A stretch of 64,000 nucleotides of DNA from Hyaloscypha bicolor E (taxonomy: Eukaryota > Ascomycota > Leotiomycetes > Helotiales > Hyaloscyphaceae): NCBI RefSeq assembly GCF_002865645.1, contig NW_020194562.1:310001-374000 (forward strand), written 5' to 3'. Made by a program: the position numbers and the translations under genes. Within the stretch, counting starts at the first letter, position 1. Every line of letters starts with the position of its first letter. Below are positions 24,240-34,234 of this stretch, one piece after another. The notes below the pieces were generated by a model. It saw only the letters and a list, made by a program, of their open reading frames with translations, was not told the origin of the DNA and did no database searches.

Positions 24240-25099
24240 TAGTAGTTTTATAAAAGGGAAATAGTCTAGACCAAAGTTATAGATATTAGTAAATAAAGTT
24301 ATACCGAATTCTCTTTAAGCTCTCTCCTAAGCAACTAAAAGCAAACTATTTTAGGAGTCCTTTATAGCTTAGAGAGGAAATCGAATATAGTTATTAAACT
24401 CGTCCTATTTGAGAACAAATAATCCTTATAAATCGGGATCCTTAAGGAGCTTATAATTAGCCTTGTGACTTTTCTCGTTCTAGCCAGCTACTTAGCAGGC
24501 CTTATTACACCTATATTAGTATTAAAGTTAATATAATACGAGGAAGATTTTCAATAGTAGTCTTACCCTATTATAATACCAGAAAGACAAGCACTTGCTA
24601 TACCGTTACAGAGAGGCTACCTTCTTTCCGCACCCGTAATATATTCTCATACTATTAATCTCTATTAAGAACTATTAGACCTAGTCGTTTAATACTAGTA
24701 GCTTATCTAGTAATAGTAGAAAGATCTATACGACGTCCCGTTTAATTAGCGAATATAAACCAAGCTATAGATTAGTAATTTTAAAGTACCTTAATTGTCT
24801 AGGGATCCTTATAGCAAATACCGGGCTCACAGAACATAAATGCGTGGCGCTCTGTATAGAGAATAGTAACTGTATACCCCTTTTAAACCTGTCCTAGTAC
24901 TAATTCACTGCCTCGGCTATTAGTATAGAAGTATAGCGAAATTATCGTACTATTAATATCCTTGATCTCTATCTATAGACGAAGTAGCAAAGCGAAATCC
25001 ATAATCTTACTAAAGAAGTACTAATAGCATCGTGGTTAGTATGTACCTATATTGCTTCTCTCATAAAACTCCAGGTCGATATTATTCTCGTCTAGGAGA
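24240..25099. other. No gene recognised
   Basis: AT-leaning decayed DNA between the MADS relic and the 3' end of the SET-domain pseudogene. It has the look of RIP-affected former coding sequence (many TAG triplets) but no frame gave a family I can name. Confidence 0.4.
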
Positions 25100-26166
25100 T
25101 CAGTAAACCCGGGGAATGTCGTACGGCTCTACAGATTCGCCAGCTGTCCTAGGGCTTTTAGCTTCTCCCTTCTCCAAAGCCAGTCTTCGAAGTCGCTCAG
25201 TTCGAGTCCTTATAGGGCTTCATCTACTTTCGTCTTCCACTTCGTTAAGACTCCGAATAGCTCGTACTTCGAGGGGTCTTGTGCTAGAGCTCCGTATTTG
25301 ATAGCTAGCGTGCTGTCACCGCCAGGGGTTATCTTCTAAACAGACGCCGCCCTCTCCGCGAAGATGCGTCCTCTTGCCAAGTCGCTATTAGCGATAACGA
25401 GCTAAGTGGCATTAATAAAGGCCTGCGTAAACCTAATGTCCTCTCGTCCTTGCTCGTTATAGAGACGTACCTGTTAATCAAAGTAGCAGAGGGTCCGGAG
25501 TAGGGATACCAAAATCCCCTCTGTACCGAGTTAGTCGATAATACCGTCTAAGCGGTAGATCTCCTCTAATCTCCTGTCGCTTTCCTGGCTCTGCTCTAGC
25601 GGTAAGGAGCAGAGATAGCACAAACATGTAAAGTCGAACTTTTCCTGAAGAGCCTTCTGCCGGGCTTTGCGGTTCTTAAGAGGGGCTAAGTAAGTTATCG
25701 TGATCTCTTTGCCTTTGTTAATGTCTCTCAGAGCATGCACTGTGTGTCGTTTGATCTTTTTATTCCAGTTCTTCTGTGTATTATTATCGCAAGCGTGGTT
25801 AATGCGACATGCTTCTAGGAAGATTGCCCCTTGATCTCTAATAGCTTCGGCAGGTAGGGAGTTTGTTCAAAAAATCCCGAGATACTACTTAGCAGCATTC
25901 CTGTATAGGTGGATATTGTATATGGATAGGAAGTCTCGCCGCTGGTTTTCGCTAAGGGCTTCAACTTGCTTACAGATGGATGTTCGAAGCCGCTCGCTGC
26001 CGACCGATTCACTGACTGTAACGACGGCCTCTTCAGAGAGAATTCGCGTGCCCTTAGAGATCTTTTCAATTGCGACGAGACCCTTTCCTTTCCCCGGCAT
26101 ATCCTGCAAGGCGTATATGGAATTGCCCGTTGTGCTCTGCAATTTTGCGTCTCCTGCTCCTTCCAA
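25100..26166 (-). pseudogene. SET-domain protein part of a HET-SET reading frame
   Basis: One minus-strand frame, 26166 to the TGA at 25100. In order: GKGKGLVAIEKISKGTRILS (start of SET), RINHACDNN (the NHxC motif), KEITITYLAP (conserved Tyr), then CLCYLC (post-SET CxCx2C) and a helical tail ending DFEDWLWRREK, as in the SET5/SMYD-like proteins abundant in ascomycetes, which methylate lysine. Seven in-frame stops all fit C-to-T or G-to-A (AAK-stop-YLGIF-stop-TNS, GIID-stop-LG, FD-stop-QV and others); there is no frameshift. The frame is also continuous with the HET segment upstream, with no stop or start between them at the junction. An independent ATG for SET is not obvious. Confidence 0.82.
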
Positions 26167-26199
26167 GTTTCTACTATTCTCATTTATAATAGAAATTGC

Positions 26200-27040
26200 C
26201 GCAGTAAACTCAGACGTAAGTTCTGCCTCGTCCTAGTTGTAGTCAATCGTGATCTTGCTAAATATAGCTTAAGGCAATAGGCCGAGCAATCCGAATACTT
26301 TATCGTGGGGGAGAGTACACTGTGCAGATCCTGCCAAGCGACATAAGTCGTCCACTGCCGTGCCCTTCAGCCCGTCGTCCTTATCAGACAAGACCCCCGA
26401 CTTCTGCCACTGCCTAATGGATTTCAGTAGTTGCAGACAAGGTGAAATTCTAGTCACCGCGCGAGAATCTAAGATGCTACCATCGAAAATTTTGTTGCAA
26501 GAGATGTCCGCAAGCGTTAGAACTACTCGAAGGGGCACGCTTGAATAACCCCAGTCGAGCGTCGAACGGATCGGGCTCACAGCTAGTTCCTGAATTATCT
26601 ACAGGCGAGTCCAGTACGAATTCCCACAGAGGTGAAAGAGTGCCACAGCGACAAGATCGCGAAAATGCGAGGGTCCAAATTCATCCTCGTCATCTGAATC
26701 CGCCCACCACTCGTTATCAAAATACAAGACATCCCCTGATAAGGATAAGCCCTCTAGCTCGTCATAGTCATGATCGGATTCCCATACCTTCACATCGATC
26801 CCCAAAGCTGCTTCCAATGTTTGCCTGCCGTGGGCCTCCAAAATTGTGTTGCAAAGCCGAAGGTTATCAAAGGAAGTCTCAACCCATGAGTCCAGGCCTG
26901 TACCACTCATTTCATCTTCTCCGAGCCATACCGTTACTGCTAGCGACTGGCTGAAGATATCTCTTATCCTTAGGACCTGAGCATTGCGCTCGTCGATGTC
27001 GTCCTAATTGATGCAGACTGCATCGCTCCAGAAGAGAAGA
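26200..27040 (-). pseudogene. HET-domain remnant, in frame with the SET segment
   Basis: Minus strand, same frame as 25100-26166. It begins in the middle of a HET domain: LFWSDAVCIN-stop-DDIDERNAQVL, IFSQSLAVTVWLGEDE, then an acidic insert (DNEWWADSDDEDEFG), GNSYWTRL-stop-IIQELAV and DKVFGLLGLLP-stop. These are the three classical HET blocks. Stops stand for Q, W, Q and Q. The first HET block (the SYVWG region) is not found upstream of 27040, so the 5' end is lost or hidden behind an intron. HET proteins trigger cell death at non-self recognition in fungi. Inactive here. Confidence 0.8.
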
Positions 27041-27740
27041 GTCTAAGTCACGGACCCCCCGGCAGATCCTCGGACCTTCTAGGACCCTTACTAAGCATGA
27101 CCAAAAATAATTCTGAACTCTCGCCTCGCGAATTCCCTCCTCAGATACTCATCACCAACAGGGCCGGTCCCAGATATCCATAATCATAGCACACTGCTAT
27201 TCCCTCCACATTATCAGGCTTCATATCATGATCTTCACCAAGACTATAATAGGACTAATTATAGAGAATGCCTCAATGCATCTGCATGCCAGGCACTGAC
27301 AGGCTGTCCTCGGCTCAGGGTGTTGGAGCCGTTTTGGCACCCCTGTTCTAGTAATGTTCTGGTGATTTGTATTACCAGATTAGATAATCAGAGCAGCACG
27401 TGCACCGACCCGCCCCGGCCCCCCTTGGCTAAAGGTGGCCATGTCCCAAGGTGGCCATGGCCCTCTCTTATAGTCTTTCCATTCCATCCTCTATTTCTCA
27501 TCACCCTCGCCTTAAATTATTTCTATGCTCTGCTACTGCGAAAAGGCGATTATGTACTCGCTTGTCACAAGCCCGCAGCTATTACTATTCCTTGTCTGTA
27601 CTCTCTATAACCACGTTCAGGGAGGCCTCTCAAGGCTTGCGTGGTGGCGCTGGTTGAAGATTGCCTGAGCGAGCTCTTCTCGTTTTGGAGGAGTCACTTT
27701 GTGATGTGAGTCCCTCTTCGTCTTGCAACGCGATCCTTTA
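27041..27740. other. No gene recognised
   Basis: Mixed-composition DNA upstream of the HET-SET frame. Short open frames (for example 27320-27610 plus) show no recognisable features. A missing first HET exon could be here but I could not find it. Confidence 0.4.
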
Positions 27741-27744
27741 TATT

Positions 27745-28727
27745 ATTACACCTCAACTCTGTATAGAGGTGTATATCCTTGATTCTTGACGAATTTTTTT
27801 AAGAGATCTAGTGTTCTACTCTTCTTCTTATACAGCTTCATTTGGGTAGGTTGTCGACTAGTTGCTGAATCTTGGGGGCGCTTTGCTTTTTTCTTGACTA
27901 TTGTCATAGCATCTGAATCGAGGCCGTATTCGTTGTAATCAGGATCACTATTAGAAGAATTGCCATTAGAGTATATCTCAATAAGAGCGGCGTCTACAAC
28001 TGCTTATCGCAGACAGTTAATTTCTAAAATTTAGTCGTCTCAGCGTCAACTATAAGAGGAGAAGTAGATTGCTTATTGTAAGACTTATATATAGCTTCAA
28101 TCGTTAGCTTATAACAGTTTTTATAATCCCTGGATTGCTCCATTTGATGCAAGTGTGAAAGGCAATCATCTCACTTCTGTTCGTCCTCTACGTATGTGAT
28201 CAAATGGTGGCCTTTAGGTTCCCAATTGACACTGTCCAGTGCTGAATTTCACTTTTTTTGTTTGGTTTCAAGGTATGGTTTCCTCCCAAGGCTTGATTCA
28301 TTTCATATAGACATGCTCTTGTAGAAGCTTAAAGCTCTCGCAGAAAACCGGGTTATTAAGATCAATCGTCTTAATAGCAGCCACTTCAGCTTGGCTATTG
28401 ATTGAAGGCGTAATAGTTAGAGTAACCTTATGAGGATAGTTGACGCATTTGACCTGTGGATCGAACGGAGAAGGGGTACTTCCGAAGCCTTTGGACGCTT
28501 GGAAAGAGGGTTATTAAACGCAGTACCAGGAGATGTCTGAGCAGGAGTTGCTGGTGTATCCTTTCCAGAAGAAAAGTGAGTGGTCTCAATCATCACTTTT
28601 GCTTACTGCTTTCATCTGGTTCCCTGGAAAGAGGTGGTTGATTCGCAGAAAACGAGGCAAGAGTGTTGATGTTCAGTTTTGGCTGCCTCTTCGCTGGAAG
28701 CTCGCCTTCAATAGGCTTCATAGATAT
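27745..28727 (-). pseudogene. Decayed unknown gene
   Basis: Minus strand. An ATG at about 28725 opens with KPIEGELPAKRQPKLNINTL and a Ser/Pro-rich stretch. Further coherent pieces are VKCVNYPHKVTLTIT, NSALDSVNWEPKGHHLITY, HQMEQSRDYKNCYKLTIEAI and finally an acidic-to-basic tail (DPDYNEYGLDSDAMTIVKKK). The pieces lie in different frames and contain TGA/TAG/TAA, so at least two frameshifts or introns plus RIP stops are present. I do not recognise the family. Low-complexity ends and charged tail suggest a nuclear or DNA-associated protein, but that is a guess. Confidence 0.4.
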
Positions 28728-28959
28728 GCGGTTTGAACAATGTCCTGTGGGAATGTAGATCCTGATGTTTCAGCAGTTATAGGGTGTTTTGGTAGGTGGT
28801 GGTGGAGTAGTTTAGTGGAGAAGTCGATAATTATTGCTTGAGTTTTCCTCCTTACTGTAAAAGTGCGTATTTCGCTTGATACAACTCATTTGCGACACTG
28901 ATTAAGCGATCTCGCTTTATTTGCGAATTTCGGTTATAAGGAGGACTGAGAACGGTCAT

Positions 28960-29590
28960 AGTCTTGATATCTTGATAGGCTCAGAGAAGTGGCTATGTTG
29001 CAGGTAATAGGATCTGTAAAATTCTATATATATACAATATGGAAACTATTACCGATTCTCAAGGGAGTCAGAAGGGGATCCTCTGAGCGCGATCCAGTTG
29101 ACTTACTAGTGTGCTCAGGACCTAGGTGTTACGAACACATGACAGCTGTAGCCTGAGGCTCGGTAGCAGAAGCGCTATACAGAGAACTACAGTGGAGATC
29201 ACGAGATGCGGGTCACGTGATGGAGCCCTAGAATAGGGAGCCCTGGAAATGGAGCCCGGCTCCATCGTCAGGGGCTCCAGTCTTGGGGGCTCCAAGGAAC
29301 AGAGGTTCTATATAAGCAGTTGTATTTCCTTAGTAGATAGAAGCTCTGTGCTTAACTCAAATAAAGTATCTCAACACTACTTTAGTAACTTACAGTCGAC
29401 AACTCTTGATTAGTGACAGTACCCCTATCCGTACCTAGAATACCAACCCGACTATACCCTAAGCAACACCAGCTTTAGCGTTTGTTACACTAGGGCCTTG
29501 CTCAGGACCAAATACAGAAATGAACTTTGGTGAGCTCAATTGTTCTTCAAGATTATAGTGATTATAGTGGTAGTCTGCACCGAATCTTAA
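28960..29590. repeat. Dispersed repeat copy, split by a solo LTR
   Basis: Flanks of the solo LTR (28960-29126 and 29490-29590) resemble 36125-36460: CATCTTGATAGGTTC-like on the left, and TGCTCAGGACCAAA, AGAAATGAA, AGATTATAGT...TAGTCT on the right. Removing the LTR and one target copy leaves an uninterrupted unit. Nature unknown (possibly an older transposon end). Confidence 0.5.
29127..29489 (+). mobile_element. Solo LTR, 363 bp, with target duplication CTAGG
   Basis: Begins TGTTACGAACACATGACAG and ends CGTTTGTTACA. The 5 bp CTAGG precede it (29122-29126) and follow it (29490-29494). Inside are a TATA box (CTATATAAG at 29308), and an AATAAA near 29361 after it, so the orientation is plus. 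GGAGCCC/GGGCTCC motifs repeat upstream of the TATA box. Little RIP damage, so it is recent or escaped RIP as a single short copy. Formed by recombination between the two LTRs of a lost element. A terminal fragment of the same LTR lies at 32720-32753. Confidence 0.93.
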
Positions 29591-30459
29591 CCTCTGTCGC
29601 TTTCAATATAATTAGTTAGCATCGCTGCTTTGCTCAGGCGCTACTCACCCTCGCCTCACCCTCTGCTCAGGCTGCTCAGTCACGTTTCTGCACTTCCTTC
29701 CAGTGATAAATTATAATTTACTGACTATTACCGCGGGAGCTATCAATTATATATGACTGTATTCCAAAAGTCCTTTTACAGTATCAGAAGGTACAGAGAG
29801 CGAAATGGTGAGGCTGTGAATTCTGAATCTAGGATAGGCTACAGTCAGGTGATCTTACGCACACCAGAGGCTGAATTGATGTTTTGAGGGAGGTATACCC
29901 AACAACTAAGAGGAATATTCAATGGTAAAATATACGGGAAAGTAGTTTGTATTGCTTGCTGTAATGGAATAGAACCATGGAACCTCTCCAGAGCTTACTG
30001 ACAAGTGTGCTAGTGATACGTGTTCGTTTTGTGTCTCAGATAACAAACCTGATATCTAAGGCCATGAAAGAAAATAAACAGCCAATCATGTCTTGCCACA
30101 TCCAGGCATGTTTAGGCAACCTCTTCACGCAAGACACACATACTGCTAGAGGAAACATTAATTTTCTGGGTTTGAACCATTGCTCCTATCTCTTTAACAC
30201 CATTTATCCCCTTGGTAATTAAGACACCCTCAAAATGGATCCTCGATTCCGTATACTTCCTCGCCCTAAGGGTTTTAGCTCCTCTATATCGTTGTTGATT
30301 AGAGCAGAGAAAACACCAGATACATGTCAGAATATTCAGCCTGGTGTAGAACCCATTAACATTTTCCAATTCGTCAAATTCAAAGAGGTAAAATTCAAGT
30401 TGCACTAGAGAACTACGCCGTGGGTACAAATATGCTAACTCAGTGAAAAGCAACGAATC
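29591..30459. other. Upstream region of the intact HET gene
   Basis: Ordinary composition, no convincing gene. The segment 30425-30441 reads TATGCTAACTCAG, a branch point followed closely by a possible splice acceptor, so a 5' exon of the HET gene may lie here. Confidence 0.4.
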
Positions 30460-32544
30460 GTGAATTTCAACGACTATCTACACGACTTTCCCAATGTGCA
30501 TGTTCTTGATTTATTTCAACAAATTTGCATCACAGCAGATGTCAAGCATTGTCAGAATGAAAAATGCCAAGCAATTCGACGAGAAATGATAAATGCTCCT
30601 GCATGTGAATGGAAGTGCTTCAGGGACTGGGCCCTTGTGACAATGTCTTGTCAGATGAATTCCAAAACTCAAGGGTTGGATCTTGAGAGTTGGAAATGGG
30701 CTGAGATAGCCCACAACCTGTCTATTGTGGCTACATTCACTCGACGCGACAAGATGCTTGCTGCGAATGTGGATTTGTTTCAAGTTCACGAACTGATAAA
30801 TTGGATGGTGACAATCAATAGCCATCTTCACCCTTCTTTCGAACCTCACTCTCCTTTGCGAACACATATAACAAAGCAAAAAATCGTCGAAGCAACGCAG
30901 ACTGCACAAAAAGTGGGAATTTGCCAGAATCGCCTCTGGAATTTGACAGTAGGGGGGGGTGAGAGAGAAGAAGTGGATTTACCCATTCTGATGGCGGTGG
31001 TGGAAAAGCACTCTACTCAGTTCATGAAGCACAGAGGATATGAAGATCACGGTATTTGCACTGCTGGAGTTTGTTGTTTCAACAACATTGACAACACCCG
31101 TGTCAAACAGCTTCACAAATGCTCTACGAAAGACTGTGAGGAATTATTACACTTCCCGCTCTCAGAACTCGAGAGACCATACGAACGTTTTACATGGTGG
31201 ATTGACGATATTGAGAATACTAAGAATATCCCATACATTGCCACAGAGAAAAGTCAGGGACAATATATGGCAATCTCCCATGTGTGGTCGGATGGCACAG
31301 GTGGAGGGATTCAAGGGGAAGGCCTTGTCAACCGATGCCTATTCAAGTATTTCCAAGGAATTGCTAAAGAGTTGAGATGTACGGCAATTTGGTGGGATAC
31401 AATTTGCATTCCAGTTGAACGAGCAACTCGGCAAAATGCTATTAGTCGGATGCATGAGAACTTCGAAGAAGCTGCCCACACCATCATACACGACCAATAT
31501 CTCGTACAGTTTCCCTGGACAGATGACAGTAGACCGTGCCTAGCTCTGTTACTCTCTCCCTGGTTCACACGTGCCTGGACAGCTCTCGAGCTAATGATGT
31601 CCAGAAAAGGAAAAGTCTCGGTGGTTTATAGACATCCCAATGATCCCGGCCGGTACATAATTAAAAACCTCGACAAGGATATCCTCGCTCTTCACCCCGC
31701 TTATTCTTCTCGCAGCCATTGGATAGCATCCACTCTAGTCAGCCAGCTACGTGGACAGCGAATTGACTGCATTGGAGACATTCTTAAAATCCTTAAAACA
31801 AGAAGTACGTCGTGGCCACGGGATCTTATGGTGGTTGCCGGCCTCCTTGCCGGCCACAATCCAAAAGTTAACACACCTGGATTCATTGCCCAAATCACAC
31901 GCGACATCGTACTAGGGCTTGTCGAAATCGAAGAATCCTTTCTTTATCATGGCCACACAACCATGACAGAGAAGATGGGATTCTCCTGGTGTCCTTTTAG
32001 CTTGTTAGATGGGGATATCTTAACCAATACAGACCGGCCAGAAAGAGTGTATGTTGATGAAGATGGAGCGGTATCTGGAAATTGGGATTATCGTATATTG
32101 GATAAAGAAGATGCAGTGAATGTGCGACCCTATAGCTTCCACATATCGGTTGACTGGAAAATCCGCGTCGCGTTGGAACAGTGGGAGAGCTGTCTATTGT
32201 TGCGAAATACTCATAACCGCAAGGGGTTGGCCCTTTTAGTTGTACCCCTGGACGTCGCAAAATGCGAAATCGGCGGCATTGAATATGTCGTTTTAGATTG
32301 CCAGTATATAGGGACTGTGTATACAACAAACCTCCGCTGGGGCGATTCCTACTCGGCCTCAGTCAGGCTGGGAAAGCTTTCCAAGCATCCGACTCTGAGT
32401 GCAGAAGAAATTACCAATAGGTACTACGATACTAAAGGCTGTCGCATTTACGGTCGCCCTTGGGAAGATCAACTGCACTCCATTAAACAAGCGCGCAAAC
32501 AATATTCAGACAGAGTCGCGACAAGTAACCATCATAGTTTCTAA
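30460..32544 (+). CDS. HET-domain protein, intact
   Basis: A single long frame of 694 codons with no RIP stops. The frame opens at a GTG; the first in-frame ATG is at 30586 (652 residues), and a stop lies a few codons upstream of 30460, so either that ATG is used or a 5' exon joins at the acceptor near 30442. The HET domain spans about residues 268-385: YMAISHVWSDGTGG, IWWDTICIP, RQNAISRMHENFEEAAHTII, LLSPWFTRAWTALELMMS. This is the variant with the WWDTICIP block. HET proteins control cell death after fusion of unlike hyphae. The gene converges on a membrane-protein gene 341 bp away. Normal composition and an intact frame suggest that it is functional. Confidence 0.92.
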   Translation: MNFNDYLHDFPNVHVLDLFQQICITADVKHCQNEKCQAIRREMINAPACEWKCFRDWALVTMSCQMNSKTQGLDLESWKWAEIAHNLSIVATFTRRDKMLAANVDLFQVHELINWMVTINSHLHPSFEPHSPLRTHITKQKIVEATQTAQKVGICQNRLWNLTVGGGEREEVDLPILMAVVEKHSTQFMKHRGYEDHGICTAGVCCFNNIDNTRVKQLHKCSTKDCEELLHFPLSELERPYERFTWWIDDIENTKNIPYIATEKSQGQYMAISHVWSDGTGGGIQGEGLVNRCLFKYFQGIAKELRCTAIWWDTICIPVERATRQNAISRMHENFEEAAHTIIHDQYLVQFPWTDDSRPCLALLLSPWFTRAWTALELMMSRKGKVSVVYRHPNDPGRYIIKNLDKDILALHPAYSSRSHWIASTLVSQLRGQRIDCIGDILKILKTRSTSWPRDLMVVAGLLAGHNPKVNTPGFIAQITRDIVLGLVEIEESFLYHGHTTMTEKMGFSWCPFSLLDGDILTNTDRPERVYVDEDGAVSGNWDYRILDKEDAVNVRPYSFHISVDWKIRVALEQWESCLLLRNTHNRKGLALLVVPLDVAKCEIGGIEYVVLDCQYIGTVYTTNLRWGDSYSASVRLGKLSKHPTLSAEEITNRYYDTKGCRIYGRPWEDQLHSIKQARKQYSDRVATSNHHSF

Positions 32545-32719
32545 GAAAAAGAACAATTTTAGTAACCGCATTGATTACCTTATCAAAGCTTAGCATAACT
32601 TAATGCCAAATGTAGCTAACTCTTATTAACAGTTTCAAGAAGATCTGAGTGGCTCTGTACGTCTCCGCATGAATGAGCATTGCAAAAAGGATGGTCGACC
32701 TGAGCGTACCAATTACTAT

Positions 32720-32753
32720 CGAGCCTCAGGCCTAGCTGTCATGTGTTCATAAC
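32720..32753 (-). repeat. Terminal fragment of the solo-LTR family
   Basis: The reverse complement of this 34-bp stretch starts TGTTATGAACACATGACAG and continues GCCTGAGGCTC, matching the first bases of the solo LTR at 29127. It lies between the two convergent intact genes. The rest of the LTR is missing. Confidence 0.7.
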
Positions 32754-32885
32754 AAACACGGAATACTATGGACTTATTACCTCAGGTCGAAGTTCTTCAA
32801 ATTTCATTTGATTGGATAGCGAGGGAGTAGGACTGCGTGATAATCGAAGACTAATTGCCGAAATTTTTAACAGTGATTCTTCCGG

Positions 32886-34234
32886 TTATACATTTGACTT
32901 CTGCCTCTTTGATTGATCTGATAAAACTCGTTCAATCTTCTTTCCCATTTCAAGCCCCTCTAAAACGTATTTCCACCAATATGTTTCCTTCATTTTCTCA
33001 TCTTCCAGTGTCCCTGCTCATCCTCATGTCAGCAATATGTTTCAGAAACAGGATGTGAGTTTGGAATACAAAGAGATGTGGTCTGCAACCTACCAGTAGC
33101 TATCAATTTCAGTAGCGTTGACTGCCACGCTAACCGATCTTTAGAGTCTGTAAGTATCGGATTTATCCAATTCGTACAGTCCTCTTTGGTGTCAGGATTG
33201 AGGTAGACTATCGTACTGAGCATTGATCTCCTTGAGCTAAATTCCGTCTGGATGCGCTTCACGCCAATATTGCAGTTCAAGTGAAGCCAGTCTTGAACAC
33301 TGTCTTCTGGTCGATACCCATACGTGCTAGCCCAAGCACAGAATACAATCCAGAATGTGATTACAAATGCATTCCAATTCTGCATCGCGCATGATCCAAT
33401 TGCTAGGACCCATTGGCCAGCAATTAACAATTGCAGTAACACCTTCAAGAGTTTCGGGGCGGGAGTGGTACAAGTCCGGTACAGCGGCTTGTTGAGTAGA
33501 GAGTTGAGCAGGTTGCTACATCCGTAAAATGCCCACCATTCTGAGCCATTTAAGTTTTTGGTGGCGACCACGAGACGTTTGAATCCCGAGACCCTCTCAT
33601 TCAATAGTGGGCGCGATTTGCCGCCTCTTATCAGGTACACAAGCAGCCCCGTCATTGGCATAAGGATTAAATACGCCGCTCCGATATACAACTTTGCCAG
33701 CAGACAAATAGTCGTCACTCCGAGCCAACATAACCACCCGCCTAATGATATGGATTTATACCTGAGCGAATGTGTCTTCGAGATCCAAGGAAATGCACTC
33801 TGGCCAGCCACAGACTCGAGCCGCGTAATGTTAAAAACCTCTAGTCTCTGCCTCCTCGCCTCTACGTCCTTCATATTAACGCTAGAATTTGGTACCTTAG
33901 TGTCAACTCTGTGCGTTGACAAGCCCAGTCTCACTGTGGCTGGCGAGCTACTAGGATAGCAGTCTCCATGTCTCCCATCAATACAGTGTAAGGTTTGGCT
34001 GTATCCAGCTTCATCGAGACAGCATGTATAGCTTGTGTGTTCATCTAGAAGAAGCAGCCGGGCTCCAGCAGGTGTTATGGGCCAGTTCCATAGAGAGACC
34101 GAACCGCTGAGCTCGAAAACGTGTAGCTTTGTGGGGATGTCGATGAACTCGATAAGTGCTGTGAGAGGAAGTATTCCAGCCAGCTGCTGCAGCCAGATGG
34201 AAAGAGCAGGAGTGATTATCGGTGTGGAAATCAT
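32886..34234 (-). CDS. Multi-spanning membrane protein linked to HET gene
   Basis: ATG at 34232-34234, exon 1 to 33094, intron 33014-33093 (donor GTAGGT, branch GCTGAC, acceptor AG at 33014), exon 2 to TAA at 32886; 422 residues. The spliced tail reads TLEDEKMKETYWWKYVLEGL and ends in a basic stretch, far more protein-like than the unspliced read-through, which supports the intron. An extracellular-type Cys-containing N-terminal half is followed by four hydrophobic segments: GGWLCWLGVTTICLLAKLYI, a second with AAYLILMPMTGLLVYLI, a third LLKVLLQLLIAGQWVLAI, a fourth FVITFWIVFCAWASTYGY. It then has a cytosolic-type tail. I recognise the pattern as an uncharacterised ascomycete family often seen near HET genes (from memory). 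Function unknown; intact. Confidence 0.85.

Noticed and set aside
30112..30453. 113-codon minus-strand frame upstream of the intact HET gene
   Set aside because: Composition looks non-coding and the frame lies over the probable promoter or first-intron region of the HET gene.
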